Shown piece after piece: positions 32,450-41,749 of a stretch of 64,000 bases of DNA; position 1 is the first letter of the stretch, and each line of letters opens with the position of its first letter. Under the pieces are notes generated by a model. The model was not told the origin of the DNA. It searched no databases and saw only the letters and a program-made list of their open reading frames with translations. Location: the NCBI GenBank assembly GCA_029259745.1, contig JAJDEO010000017.1:62001-126000 (forward strand), read 5' to 3'. The translations under genes were made by a program, and so were the position numbers. The DNA is from Planctomycetota bacterium. GTDB lineage: Bacteria; Planctomycetota; B15-G4.

Positions 32450-33745
32450 ATGACGTTGTGGCGCTGCTGGAGCTCACTGGCCCTCTGGGGGCTGATGGCC
32501 TGGGGCTGTACCCATCCTCAGGAAGCCCACACGATCGATGGGGACCGCAGCGGGGCCCTCTCCACCGTCGGCCTGGAGCGCGGTGAGCAGCGCCCCCGCG
32601 CCGACGCCAAGTTCGAGCCGCCCGCCGGACGCGTGCTCCATGCGATGGGCCAGTGGCGCAAGGGCAACGACGCCTTCATCGCGGCCATCAATGCCCCCGA
32701 ACTCGCGCCCGCAGCCGCACTCACCCTCATCCACGTGGGCGACTGGGGCGCGCGCACCTGGGAGCGGCGCCTGCTCGGGGTGACGCGCGGCATCCAGCAA
32801 GAAGTGCAAGCCGGGCGCATCCTGAACGTCACGCTGCACCTCGCCGGCCTCGGGCCCGACAGCGAGACGATCGGCATCGACGAAGAAATCGCGGCCGACA
32901 GCGAGGATGGCAAGCGCTACGAGGAACGTATTCGTGATGTCGCTCGGGTCGTCTCGAAAGCTGGTGTTCCGGCATACATCCGGATCGGTGGCGAGATGTC
33001 CGGCTGGTGGGAAGACCAGACCCCATACGTCTTTCCGGTCGCCTACCGCCGCGTCGTCGACATGTTCCGGGAGGAGGGCGCGCACAACACGTCTTTCGTG
33101 TGGTGCTACATGCCGGCCGCGCCAGACGACTTCGACGACGTCTCAGCCGGACGTCCGAAGTGGTATCCCGGCGACGACGTCGTCGACTGGTTCAGCATCG
33201 ACGTCTTCACTCAGGGAGACTTCACGGGGCCGCTCGGGCGCGGACGTCTCCGGACGCGCGCTGGACGCTCGGAGCGTTTCCTGGCCATGGCGCGCCATCG
33301 TGGAAAGCCCGTCCTCATCAACGAGGCGTCCGCCGTCGACGTCGCCCTGACGCCCGCCCGTGAAGATGGACAGCTCGACTGGGACGCCTGGTACAAGCCG
33401 TTCTTCGCGTGGCTCGACGCGCACCCAGAGATCAAGATCGTGCACTACTTGAACGTCGACTGGACGACGATCGGCAACGCGCAGGATCGCGGGTGGCTCA
33501 ACGCCGACATCTCGACGAACAAACTCGTGCTCGATCGATTCGTCGACGAACTTCGCGATCCCAAGTGGATGCACGCGCACGAAGTTCATCTGCTCAAGGG
33601 CGCAGAGGACTTCTTCACGACGCCGAACCTCGACGCGGAGATCGCACGACTCGAACGCCTCCTCAGCGCTGGAGGAGAGCCGCGCCGTGGCCCTGCCCGC
33701 GGACGTTCGGCGACGGCGCCCGAGCGCGCGCGCAGTCCACGCTGA
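32450..33745 (+). CDS. GH26-like glycoside hydrolase lipoprotein
   Basis: 431 residues. The signal peptide ends in GLMAWGC (Cys20), so it is surface- or periplasm-anchored. A TIM-barrel domain (~55-380) carries Glu182 in YIRIGGEMSGWW and Glu292 in KPVLINEASAV; these two positions resemble the acid/base and nucleophile pair of family GH26 beta-mannanases and xylanases. The C-terminal ~35 residues are Arg/Ala/Pro-rich and disordered. Likely target a beta-mannan or related polysaccharide. An A/T-rich TAGTTTAGT stretch 67 nt upstream may be part of its promoter. Convergent with argH. Confidence 0.75.
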   Translation: MTLWRCWSSLALWGLMAWGCTHPQEAHTIDGDRSGALSTVGLERGEQRPRADAKFEPPAGRVLHAMGQWRKGNDAFIAAINAPELAPAAALTLIHVGDWGARTWERRLLGVTRGIQQEVQAGRILNVTLHLAGLGPDSETIGIDEEIAADSEDGKRYEERIRDVARVVSKAGVPAYIRIGGEMSGWWEDQTPYVFPVAYRRVVDMFREEGAHNTSFVWCYMPAAPDDFDDVSAGRPKWYPGDDVVDWFSIDVFTQGDFTGPLGRGRLRTRAGRSERFLAMARHRGKPVLINEASAVDVALTPAREDGQLDWDAWYKPFFAWLDAHPEIKIVHYLNVDWTTIGNAQDRGWLNADISTNKLVLDRFVDELRDPKWMHAHEVHLLKGAEDFFTTPNLDAEIARLERLLSAGGEPRRGPARGRSATAPERARSPR

Positions 33746-33898
33746 CCGCAGCGTCGTCGGCTGGCGGGCTCGGTGGGTGAAAGACCGGTGAGGTCGTCGA
33801 CGGGAGGACCACGCACCGAGTTGGCGCGGGACGTGCCGTGTACGTCGAGCGCAGCGAGTGGGCTCGGGGCGCGAAACGCCGGTCCGCGCCGCGCTCGC

Positions 33899-35314
33899 TC
33901 AGAGTGAGTCGAGCACCTCGCGCCAGCGACGCAACTCGGAGTCGACGTTCGTCCGCGATGTCCCGCCAATCGACGTGCGCGTGTCGAGCGCCGCGTCGAT
34001 CGACAGCGCCTCGAACACGGTGGCGTCGAAGGCCGGGTGCAGTGAGACGAAAACGTCGAGCGGGAGGTCTTCGAGCGCCACACCTCGCTCCTCGGCCGCC
34101 GAAACCAGTCCACCGACGGCCTCGTGAGCTTCGCGGAACGAGACCCCGCGACGCACGAGCCAGTCGGCCGCCTCGGTGGCGAGCATATAGCCACTGGGGT
34201 CGCTCACAGCTGCGCGCATGCGCTCACCGTCGAAGTCGATGTCGCCGAGCATGGCGTCCGCCACTTCGAGCATCTGGGCCAGCGCGTCCTCGGCCTCGAA
34301 GACGGCGGGTTTGTCTTCCTGGAGGTCCTTCGAGTAGCCGATCGGCAGCGCACGCTGCATCTCGAAGAGACGCATGAGCGCGCCCGTGACGACAGTGGCC
34401 TTGGCTCGCAGCAGTTCGGCGCCGTCAGGATTGCGCTTCTGCGGCATGATCGAACTGCCCGTCGACACGGCATCGCCGAGGCGCGCAAAGCCGAACTCGC
34501 GGCTGCACCACAACACGAGGTCTGCGCCCAAGCGCGACAGCGTCGTCGCCGTGCACGCCATGGCTGAGACGAGCCGCGCTGCGTCCCGGCGAGATGACAC
34601 CGACTCGAGGCTGTTGCGCGTCGGACGCGCGAAGCCCAGGGCGCTCGCCGTCATGCGTCGGTCGATCGGAAACGTCGTGCCGGTGCCGGCGCCCGCGCCG
34701 AGCGGACACTCGTCGCCGTCGGTGTGAAGGTCCGCGCGATCGCGCTCGAGCATCTCGATGTAGCCCAGCAGCACGTGGCCGAGAGCAACGGGCTGAGCGC
34801 GCTGGAGATGCGTGTAGAAGGGCATGACGAGGTGACCGTCACGCTCGGCGAGGGCCACGAGCCGCGCTTGGACGACGCGCACGCCGGCCGCCAGACGACG
34901 CGCACATCCGCGCAGGTAGAGCCGCAGGTCCGTCGCCACCTGATCGTTGCGACTTCGGCCCGTGTGCAGACGCTTGCCGTCCTCACCGACCAACTCGGTG
35001 AGTCGACGCTCGACCGCCATGTGGATGTCTTCGTCCTCGGGCAAGTCCACGAAGGTGCCTGCCGCGAACTCCGCCGCCACGTCAGCGAGACCCGCGAGGA
35101 TGCGCTCGACAGCCGCAGTCTCGAGCACGCCGACGGCGCCAAGCATACGCGCGTGGGCGCGCGACCCTTCGATGTCTTCACGCCACAGGCGCTGGTCCAC
35201 CTCGAACGAACGATTGATGCGGTCGAGCGCCGGGTGCACGCCGCCCGTGAAGCGCCCGCGCAGCAGGCCGTCGTCGGCAACAGTTCCCTGCTCGTTGCGT
35301 TCCTCGGTGGTCAT
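33899..35314 (-). CDS. argH: argininosuccinate lyase
   Basis: 471 residues. Family signature SSIMPQKRNPD (flexible loop with the catalytic Ser), HTGRSRNDQVATD, and THLQRAQPV with the catalytic His. It cleaves argininosuccinate to arginine and fumarate, last step of arginine synthesis. It is the last gene of the arginine operon: its ATG overlaps the upstream argE-like stop by 4 bp. Confidence 0.96.
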   Translation of the reverse strand: MTTEERNEQGTVADDGLLRGRFTGGVHPALDRINRSFEVDQRLWREDIEGSRAHARMLGAVGVLETAAVERILAGLADVAAEFAAGTFVDLPEDEDIHMAVERRLTELVGEDGKRLHTGRSRNDQVATDLRLYLRGCARRLAAGVRVVQARLVALAERDGHLVMPFYTHLQRAQPVALGHVLLGYIEMLERDRADLHTDGDECPLGAGAGTGTTFPIDRRMTASALGFARPTRNSLESVSSRRDAARLVSAMACTATTLSRLGADLVLWCSREFGFARLGDAVSTGSSIMPQKRNPDGAELLRAKATVVTGALMRLFEMQRALPIGYSKDLQEDKPAVFEAEDALAQMLEVADAMLGDIDFDGERMRAAVSDPSGYMLATEAADWLVRRGVSFREAHEAVGGLVSAAEERGVALEDLPLDVFVSLHPAFDATVFEALSIDAALDTRTSIGGTSRTNVDSELRRWREVLDSL

Positions 35315-36423
35315 GCTTGGCTCCCCTTTAGCGCGTCCCGCGCAGTCTTGCTTGATCCTTGTTCGGCGAGATACGCCGAGGTCACCTTGCGGTACGCATC
35401 GACTGCGGCTTCAACCTGGGACACGGCCACCCACTCGTCGGGTGCATGACTCGCCTTGCTGGTTCCGGGCCCCATCACGACGCCGCCGATGTTGCGGAGG
35501 TGGAAGAGATCCGACACGCCACCGAAGGCGCGGACCGCTCCCGTCGGACTCGCGGCTCTTGCAAGACGCACGATCTCGGCGTCGGGCTCGGCGACAACCG
35601 GAACGTAGCGGTCGCTGCGCACGTGGACCTCACCATGCACGACAGCCTTCAGTCGCGCGACCATCGTCTTGTTGTCACATGTCGGCGTCGGTCGTCCATC
35701 GAGCGAGATCGTGCACTCGCCTGGGATGACGTTTCGACGCGTGCCGCCCTCGATGACCGTGCATTGCAGCGTGGCAGGCCCGAGAAGTTCGTGCGGCTCG
35801 CCGAGGTCGAGTCCGTCGACGGCGAGGACGTCGCGGGCCGCGGCCGTGATCGCGTTGGCCCCTTCCCACGGACGCGAGGCATGGCACGACTGACCAGCAA
35901 CCACGATCGACGCCGACAGCAGGCCGCGCTGACCACGGCAGACGTCGAGCTCCGTCGGCTCACCAACGACACACGCCGTTGCCGGCGGAAGGTCGTCGAG
36001 CATGATCTCGATGCCCTCGCCACCCGTCTCTTCGTCACACACGAGCGCGAGCACGACACGCCCGGCGATGCGCGCAGGGTCGAGGGACGCCGCCGCAACC
36101 ATCATCGCCGCGATGCTCGACTTCGCATCGTTGCTGCCGCGACCGCGGATCAGGCCGTCCTCGAGCGCGGCGTCCCACGGGTCGCGCGTCCACCCGGGTC
36201 CCACAGGCACGACGTCGTAGTGCGAGCAGAAGACGAGCCCGCGCTCGTCGTCCGGACGCGGCGCCGTGCCCTCGATTACCGCGAGCACGTTGCGGCCGAT
36301 GACGCGCGGCGCGATGCCATGGTCTTCGAGCCACGTCGCTACGTAGTCGCGGCAGGCCTCCTCTTCACCCGACACGGAGGGGATCGCGACCATCCCGCGC
36401 AGCAGGTCGATGACGTCACTCAT
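35311..36423 (-). CDS. argE: M20-family N-acetylornithine/N-acetylcitrulline deacetylase
   Basis: 370 residues from the ATG that overlaps the argB stop. Zn-peptidase M20 motifs: SHYDVVPVG (His-x-Asp), RGRGSNDAKSSIAAM (Asp ligand), DEETGGEGIE (catalytic Glu-Glu), VGEPTELDVC and the C-terminal His in SKASHAPDEW. It removes the N-acyl group from the arginine precursor. Because the operon's carbamoyltransferase looks like the N-acylornithine type, the substrate is more likely N-acetylcitrulline than N-acetylornithine (inference). Embedded between argB and argH with 4-bp overlaps on both sides. Confidence 0.88.
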   Translation of the reverse strand: MSDVIDLLRGMVAIPSVSGEEEACRDYVATWLEDHGIAPRVIGRNVLAVIEGTAPRPDDERGLVFCSHYDVVPVGPGWTRDPWDAALEDGLIRGRGSNDAKSSIAAMMVAAASLDPARIAGRVVLALVCDEETGGEGIEIMLDDLPPATACVVGEPTELDVCRGQRGLLSASIVVAGQSCHASRPWEGANAITAAARDVLAVDGLDLGEPHELLGPATLQCTVIEGGTRRNVIPGECTISLDGRPTPTCDNKTMVARLKAVVHGEVHVRSDRYVPVVAEPDAEIVRLARAASPTGAVRAFGGVSDLFHLRNIGGVVMGPGTSKASHAPDEWVAVSQVEAAVDAYRKVTSAYLAEQGSSKTARDALKGSQA

Positions 36424-37385
36424 GCTTCCGCTCCCTGTTTGGACTGGCCCTGCGATTCCCACGGCAACGTCGTCGGCGCGAGAGCCGCATCGGCGTCGTT
36501 CGTTGCCACGATCACCGTTCCGGCGCCGTCACGCGTGAAGAGTTCGAGCAGGAGCGCGCCCTCCTCGCGACCCGAGAGGATGTGCGCTCGCGGGACTCCG
36601 CCTTCGACGGCTTCGACGAGCGTCTGAACCTTGGGCCGCATGCCGCCACGCAACCAACCTCGGTCGACGACGCGCCGCGCCTGAGCAACGGTGAGCAGTG
36701 GAACGAGCGTTGAAGGATCGTCCTTGTCGAAAAGGAGGCCGGGCGCGCCCGTGAGCGAGATGAGCTTGTTCGCCGCGAGATCCTGCGCGATCACCGACGA
36801 CACCGTGTCTGCATTGATGTTGAGGATGTTCCCCTCAGCGTCACTCCCGAGCGACGACAGCACGGGCACGTAACCCTCCGACATCAAGAGCGAGAGCACG
36901 TCGGTGTTGACGCTCGTGACGTCGCCGACGTGACCGAAATCCACGACGCGCTTGTGTCCCGTGTCTTCGTCCGTGATCTCCGTGGGCGCACGTCGCGAAG
37001 CATGGATGATGTCGGCCGCAACTCCCGACATTCCGACACCGCGCACACCGTGACGACGGAAGGCCGAGATGATGTCGATGTTGATCTTGCCCGCGAACAC
37101 CATCTTCGCGACATCGAGGGTCTGCTCGTCGGTGACGCGCCGCCCTTGCACCATCTCGGGCTGCAACCCGAGCCGCCGCGAGAGCTCCGTCGCCTGGGGC
37201 CCGCCGCCATGCACGACCACACAACGAATGCCGACGTGCACGAGCAGCGAGACATCGGAGGCCAGCGAGTCGAGAGCATCGACGTTCGCCGCAATCTCGC
37301 CGCCGAGCTTGACCACCATGATGCGCCCCTTGTGCTGCCGCAGGTACGGCAACGCCTGCTTGAGCAACAGGATGTCCTTCAGCAT
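36420..37385 (-). CDS. argB: acetylglutamate kinase
   Basis: 321 residues. Amino-acid kinase fold: VVKLGGEIA near the N-terminus, VVVHGGGPQ, VVDFGHVGDV, NINADTVSSVIA, LTGAPGLL, and the conserved GGMRPKVQT motif. Phosphorylates N-acetylglutamate with ATP, second step of arginine synthesis. The C-terminal ~30 residues (after VIVATND) are a variable tail. It starts with GAGGAG in front of ATG and overlaps the carbamoyltransferase stop by 7 bp. Confidence 0.95.
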   Translation of the reverse strand: MLKDILLLKQALPYLRQHKGRIMVVKLGGEIAANVDALDSLASDVSLLVHVGIRCVVVHGGGPQATELSRRLGLQPEMVQGRRVTDEQTLDVAKMVFAGKINIDIISAFRRHGVRGVGMSGVAADIIHASRRAPTEITDEDTGHKRVVDFGHVGDVTSVNTDVLSLLMSEGYVPVLSSLGSDAEGNILNINADTVSSVIAQDLAANKLISLTGAPGLLFDKDDPSTLVPLLTVAQARRVVDRGWLRGGMRPKVQTLVEAVEGGVPRAHILSGREEGALLLELFTRDGAGTVIVATNDADAALAPTTLPWESQGQSKQGAEA

Positions 37386-38437
37386 GTCGTCTCCTCACTC
37401 GCTTGGGGCGCTGCACCGGCAGCCGGCGCAACGGCTGCGCCGACCACATGGCACAGCGTTGCCTTCTGGACGTCGAGGCGAGCAGCGGCCTGCTCGAAGA
37501 TCAGCGACGTCGGCGACTCGAGGACGTCCGGAGTGACCACGAGCCCTCGTCGCACAGGCAGGCAGTGCATGAACGCTGCATCGGGACGCGCGGCCGCCAT
37601 GGCAGCGGCATCGACGATCCACGAGCGGTGGTCGGCCAAGAACGCCGAGTTGGCGTCGGGCTCACCGTAGAGCCCCGCCGATCCCCACGACTTCGCGTAG
37701 ACGACGTGGGCGCCTTCCGTCGATCGTTCGAGATCGTCGTGCGTCGTCACCGTCCCGCCCGCGGCACGGGCGAGTTCGGACGCCGAAGCCATCACGGATT
37801 CGTCGAGTGCGCATTCGGGTGGACGTGCAACCACGACATCGTGTCCCTCGCGCGCAAACGCGTAGAGCGCGGCGTTCGGAACGGCCATCGGCAGGGGTTT
37901 GACGTGCGGAGCCCAGCGGATCACGACGCGCACGCGCCGCCCGCCGAAGCGGCGCCGGACGGTGAGTGCATCGGCGAGTCCCTGGTGCGGATGATCGACG
38001 GCCGACTCGAGGTTCAGGATCGGCACGGACGAGGCCCGGGCGATCGCGGTGAGCACCGGCTCACGGAGATCGGCCTGCGCATCCACGAGACCGGCGAAGG
38101 CGCGCACGCCCAACGCATCGACCATGCGGCCGAGCACGCCGACGGCCTCGCGCACGTGCTCGGCGGCGCCGCCATCCATCACCACGTCGTCACGCGTCTC
38201 GAGGTCCCAGAGCCCTGCGCCCGGCTGGAGCGACACGCAGTGCGCACCCAGGTCGTAGCACGCGATCTCGAACGACGTACGCGTCCGCAGCGACGGGTTC
38301 ATCATGAGCATCCCGAAGCGCCGCCCCGCGAGCGGAAGCGGTCCGATCCCGCGACGACCCTGCAGGCGCTCGGCGTCCTCGAGCAGCGCGTGCCACGTCG
38401 ACGTGTCGATGTCGCGCAGTGAGAGCAGATGGTTCAC
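37379..38437 (-). CDS. argF': N-acetyl/succinyl-ornithine carbamoyltransferase
   Basis: 352 residues starting with GTG in a GTGA overlap with argD. Carbamoyl-phosphate loop MNPSLRTRTSFE, then VVMDGGAAEHVREAVGVLGR, WAPHVKPLPMAVPNA and MHCLPVRRGLVVTPDVLESPTS. The VMDG...EHV segment, the WAPH...LP motif and HCLPVRR (rather than HCLPA of ornithine carbamoyltransferase) are traits of the acetylornithine/succinylornithine carbamoyltransferase group known from Xanthomonas and Bacteroides. The product would be N-acylcitrulline. The longer open frame upstream is an argD shadow. Assignment to this subgroup rests on recalled motifs. Confidence 0.85.
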   Translation of the reverse strand: MNHLLSLRDIDTSTWHALLEDAERLQGRRGIGPLPLAGRRFGMLMMNPSLRTRTSFEIACYDLGAHCVSLQPGAGLWDLETRDDVVMDGGAAEHVREAVGVLGRMVDALGVRAFAGLVDAQADLREPVLTAIARASSVPILNLESAVDHPHQGLADALTVRRRFGGRRVRVVIRWAPHVKPLPMAVPNAALYAFAREGHDVVVARPPECALDESVMASASELARAAGGTVTTHDDLERSTEGAHVVYAKSWGSAGLYGEPDANSAFLADHRSWIVDAAAMAAARPDAAFMHCLPVRRGLVVTPDVLESPTSLIFEQAAARLDVQKATLCHVVGAAVAPAAGAAPQASEETTC

Positions 38438-39654
38438 GTCGCGGGCTCCGCGGCGAGGACCTGCGTGAGCGCCGTGACGAACTCCTGTGCGTGGTCTTCC
38501 GTGAGGACCAACGGAGCGAGCAGACGGAGCTGGCTGGGATCGCCTGGCGCGCCACCGGTGAGGATGGCGTGATCTTCGCGAAGCGTCTTCACGACAGAAC
38601 GCGCGGGACGATCGAGGTTGACGCCGAGCAACAGCCCCGCACCCGTCACGGACACCACGCCGTGCACATCGGCGAGAGCGTCGACGATCCAACGGCCCAC
38701 GCGTGCAGCGTTGGCCGGCAGGTCCTCGTCGACGATGATCCGCATCGTCGCCGCGATCGCTGCTGCGGCCAAGGGTCCCCCACCGAACGTCGTGCCATGC
38801 TCACCGGGCTTGATCGCGGCGGCGATCGATTCCTTCACGAGCACGAGCCCAGCCGGGACTCCGCTCGCGACGCCTTTCGCTGCCGTGATGAAGTCCGGCG
38901 TGACGTTGACGTCGCTGCGCATGCCGAAGAACGGCGCGCCCGTACGACCGAAGCCCGTCTGGACCTCGTCGAAGATGAGCAACGCGCCGGCTTCGTCGCA
39001 GGCGTCGCGCAAGGCGTGAAAGTAGGCCGGGTCGGCCATGCGGATTCCGCCCATCGACGGGATCGGCTCGAGCATCACCGCGGCGGCACCGCCTTCGATC
39101 GACGCGAGTGCCGACACGACAGCATCGGCGTCGCCATACTCGACATGCACATGTTCCGTCGGGATCGGATACGAGGCGTCCTTGTAACTTGCCGGCCCCG
39201 TCGGCCCGAGCGACCCAAGCGTGCGCCCATGGAATCCGTCGAGCATCGACACCACACCCCGACGTCCCGTCGCGCGACGAGCCATCTTCAGGGCCGTCTC
39301 GTTGGCCTCCGTTCCGCTGTTGCAGAAGAACACGCGCCGCAGCCCCACGGGTGCGAGCTCGGCAACGGCTTGGGCCGCGCGAGCACGCGCATCGCTGTAG
39401 GCGACGTTGCTGTAGAAGAGCAGACGACCGGCTTGTTCTCGGATCGCCTCCACGAGGGCGGGATGGCAGTGCCCCGTGAGCGCGACGCAGTGCCCACCGT
39501 ACATGTCGAGGTAGCGACGACCGTCTGCGTCGATGACGTGACAGCCCGCACCTTCGACGAGCGCGATCGGGATCTTGGCGTAGGTCGGCACCTGCCAGGC
39601 ATCTTCGACCTGCATGATCGAAGCGGTGTCGTCGCTCTGCGTCGTGAGGCTCAC
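38434..39654 (-). CDS. argD: acetylornithine aminotransferase
   Basis: 406 residues from the GTG overlapping the argC stop. Class III PLP transaminase: YLDMYGGHCVALTGHCHPALV, FFCNSGTEANETALKMAR, FHGRTLGSL, LIFDEVQTGFGRTG, and the PLP lysine in TAAKGVASGVPAG. Converts N-acetylglutamate semialdehyde to N-acetylornithine with glutamate as donor. The 40-codon upstream extension of the frame overlaps argC and is not conserved. Confidence 0.94.
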   Translation of the reverse strand: MSLTTQSDDTASIMQVEDAWQVPTYAKIPIALVEGAGCHVIDADGRRYLDMYGGHCVALTGHCHPALVEAIREQAGRLLFYSNVAYSDARARAAQAVAELAPVGLRRVFFCNSGTEANETALKMARRATGRRGVVSMLDGFHGRTLGSLGPTGPASYKDASYPIPTEHVHVEYGDADAVVSALASIEGGAAAVMLEPIPSMGGIRMADPAYFHALRDACDEAGALLIFDEVQTGFGRTGAPFFGMRSDVNVTPDFITAAKGVASGVPAGLVLVKESIAAAIKPGEHGTTFGGGPLAAAAIAATMRIIVDEDLPANAARVGRWIVDALADVHGVVSVTGAGLLLGVNLDRPARSVVKTLREDHAILTGGAPGDPSQLRLLAPLVLTEDHAQEFVTALTQVLAAEPAT

Positions 39655-40661
39655 AGTCCGGCTCCGACGACATTCAGCCCGAGCGATTCGTCGAGACCGA
39701 ACATCAGGTTCATGTTCTGCACGGCCGTCCCGGCCATGCCCTTGCCGAGGTTGTCGATCGCCACCATGACGCACGCGGTGTCGCCGTCGACGGCCCAGCC
39801 GATGTCGGCGAGATTCGTGCCAGCGACATGGCGAACTTCGGGCGTGCCGCTCGAGAGTCGCACGAAGGGCTCGTCGGCGTACGCCGCCTTGATGGCATCA
39901 TCGACTTGCGTGGACGTCGTTCCGGCTCGGAGCGGAACGAAAGCGGTGACGTGGATGCCGCGCGAAATCGGCGCCGAGTGCGGCACGAAACTCAGCGCGA
40001 CGTCGCCGCCGAGGGCGCGAATGATCTCGGGCTCGTGCTGGTGACGCAGCGGACGGTACGCCTTGAAGTTCCCGAAGCGCTCGGGGTGGTGCGTGCCCGC
40101 CGAGGGCGTCGACCCCGAGCCCGACGAGCCGGTCACCGACACGACCGAGACGCGTCCGGCGCAGAGCTGGGCCTGTGCGAGCGGCCAGATGGCGAGCAGC
40201 GTTGCCGTGGCATGACAGCCCGGGTTCGCGACGAGCGATGCGTCGGCGACCGCTGACCGCCCGCCGCACTCGGGAAGACCGTACGGCACACGCCCGAGCC
40301 ACTCGCTCGATGCATGGTCGCGGCCGTAGTGCTCGCGGTACGCCGCGGCGTCGGCAAGGCGGAAGTCACCCGAGAGGTCGACGACGCGAGCTTGCGCCGA
40401 GACCGCGGGCGCATGCGCGGCAGAGACGCCGTGCGGCGTGGCGAAGAACACGACATCGCAGCGCTCTGCGACCTCCGCGGGTGAGGCGTTCTCGAACGCG
40501 AGATCCACGAAGCCGCGCAGGTGCGGATGCATGTCGGCGACGGGACCGGTGTGCGAGCGGCTCGTGATCGCCGTCAGCTCGACCTTCGGGTGCGTCGACA
40601 GCCAGCGCAGTAGTTCCATGCCGCCGTAGCCCGTCCCGCCGATGATCCCGGCGCGGATCAT
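39651..40661 (-). CDS. argC: N-acetyl-gamma-glutamyl-phosphate reductase
   Basis: 336 residues. N-terminal NAD(P)-binding GIIGGTGYGGMELLRWL, catalytic Cys149 in VANPGCHATAT, catalytic His in RHQHEPEI, and GSSGSGSTPSAGTHHPE. Reduces N-acetylglutamyl phosphate to the semialdehyde. Its ATG overlaps the stop of the P-loop gene upstream by 4 bp and its own stop overlaps argD. Confidence 0.95.
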   Translation of the reverse strand: MIRAGIIGGTGYGGMELLRWLSTHPKVELTAITSRSHTGPVADMHPHLRGFVDLAFENASPAEVAERCDVVFFATPHGVSAAHAPAVSAQARVVDLSGDFRLADAAAYREHYGRDHASSEWLGRVPYGLPECGGRSAVADASLVANPGCHATATLLAIWPLAQAQLCAGRVSVVSVTGSSGSGSTPSAGTHHPERFGNFKAYRPLRHQHEPEIIRALGGDVALSFVPHSAPISRGIHVTAFVPLRAGTTSTQVDDAIKAAYADEPFVRLSSGTPEVRHVAGTNLADIGWAVDGDTACVMVAIDNLGKGMAGTAVQNMNLMFGLDESLGLNVVGAGL

Positions 40662-41749
40662 GACGCCTCTCCCGCGTGCCGATCCGGCGCCCCGCCGTCC
40701 GACTTACCCGACGCCAGCACGCGCGAGAACGCCGCCGCCTCGACGAGATCGACGAACACGTCGGGGTTCGTGCGCGCGTTCGCGGCCGCGAGTCCCAACT
40801 CGTCGGTGACGTAGCGCTCGCCGACCGAGTTGTCCGTCGCCGGACCGGCGACGACGTCGACACCGAGACCGCGCGCTTCGAGCCACTTTGTTCCGCCCCA
40901 TGCAGCGACGAGGTCGTTCGCACACAGCACATGCGCGCGGATCAGCGGCTTGAACCGGTCGTCCTGAAGGATCGAATCGACCCCGTAGCAACCGATGATC
41001 CCGTCACCCATCTCGGCGACGATGACATCGAGTTCGCTGGCCGTCGTGTGCTCGACCGAGCGAAGCAACTTCAACGCCATCCCGCCGAGATCTGCGACGC
41101 CCGACGTGCTCGGCAAGCCGCAGTCGACGAACGACAAGCTCGCGGCCGCCCCGTGGTCCTCCATGTTCAAGAGGTCGCGTCGCGCCGCGACGCCCGTGAG
41201 CTTGACGCCGCCGACCGCGTAGCCTCGCTGCGTGAGCCCTGAGATCGCCTGGCACGCCGCGAGGGTCTTACCTGAGTTCATGCACGTGCCGGACACGACG
41301 ATGACCGGCGGTGTCGACGTATCGCTCGGCGGCTCGGCCAACGCGGCGTCGGCGATGTTCACGCCGCGGCCACCCCGGACCACCATGCCGAGCACCTCGA
41401 CGCGCAGCGGATGCCCGACGTCCTTGTTCTCGCTGACGACCTCGCCGAGCACGCCCCCGAGATTCAGCAGGTGCAGCGTGTCACCGGCCTTGATCGAGGC
41501 CGGAACACGCCCCACGAACCCGCGCAGTGCGTCGCGCCGACCGAGCGCGCCAACGAGGACGTCGCCCTTGCTGACGTGAGCCATGCGACCGGACGTCAGT
41601 TCGACGACGTCGTAGACGCGCTTCTCCTCGAGCGCCCGGACGACCAACACCTGGCCGACCTGCGCCTCGACGATGCGCGAGATCTCGACCGTTTGAGGGA
41701 GGTCGAGCCGCGCGACGACCGAGGCGATCTTATGTGTGCGAACCTTCAC
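40658..41749 (-). CDS. uncharacterised P-loop NTPase in the arginine operon
   Basis: 363 residues. The N-terminal ~135 residues look beta-rich (VGQVLVVRALEEKRVYDVVE, ASIKAGDTLHLLN). Then a SIMIBI-like nucleotide-binding domain: Walker A SGTCMNSGKTLAACQ (~154-168), GGVKLTGVAARRD, MEDHGAAASLSFVDCGLPST, and IVAEMGDGIIGCYGVD as a Walker-B-like strand. This resembles dethiobiotin-synthetase/MobB-type P-loop proteins, but I recognise no named family. It is translationally coupled on both sides (argG stop, argC start), so a role in arginine synthesis or its control is likely; which role is unknown. Confidence 0.72.
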   Translation of the reverse strand: MKVRTHKIASVVARLDLPQTVEISRIVEAQVGQVLVVRALEEKRVYDVVELTSGRMAHVSKGDVLVGALGRRDALRGFVGRVPASIKAGDTLHLLNLGGVLGEVVSENKDVGHPLRVEVLGMVVRGGRGVNIADAALAEPPSDTSTPPVIVVSGTCMNSGKTLAACQAISGLTQRGYAVGGVKLTGVAARRDLLNMEDHGAAASLSFVDCGLPSTSGVADLGGMALKLLRSVEHTTASELDVIVAEMGDGIIGCYGVDSILQDDRFKPLIRAHVLCANDLVAAWGGTKWLEARGLGVDVVAGPATDNSVGERYVTDELGLAAANARTNPDVFVDLVEAAAFSRVLASGKSDGGAPDRHAGEAS

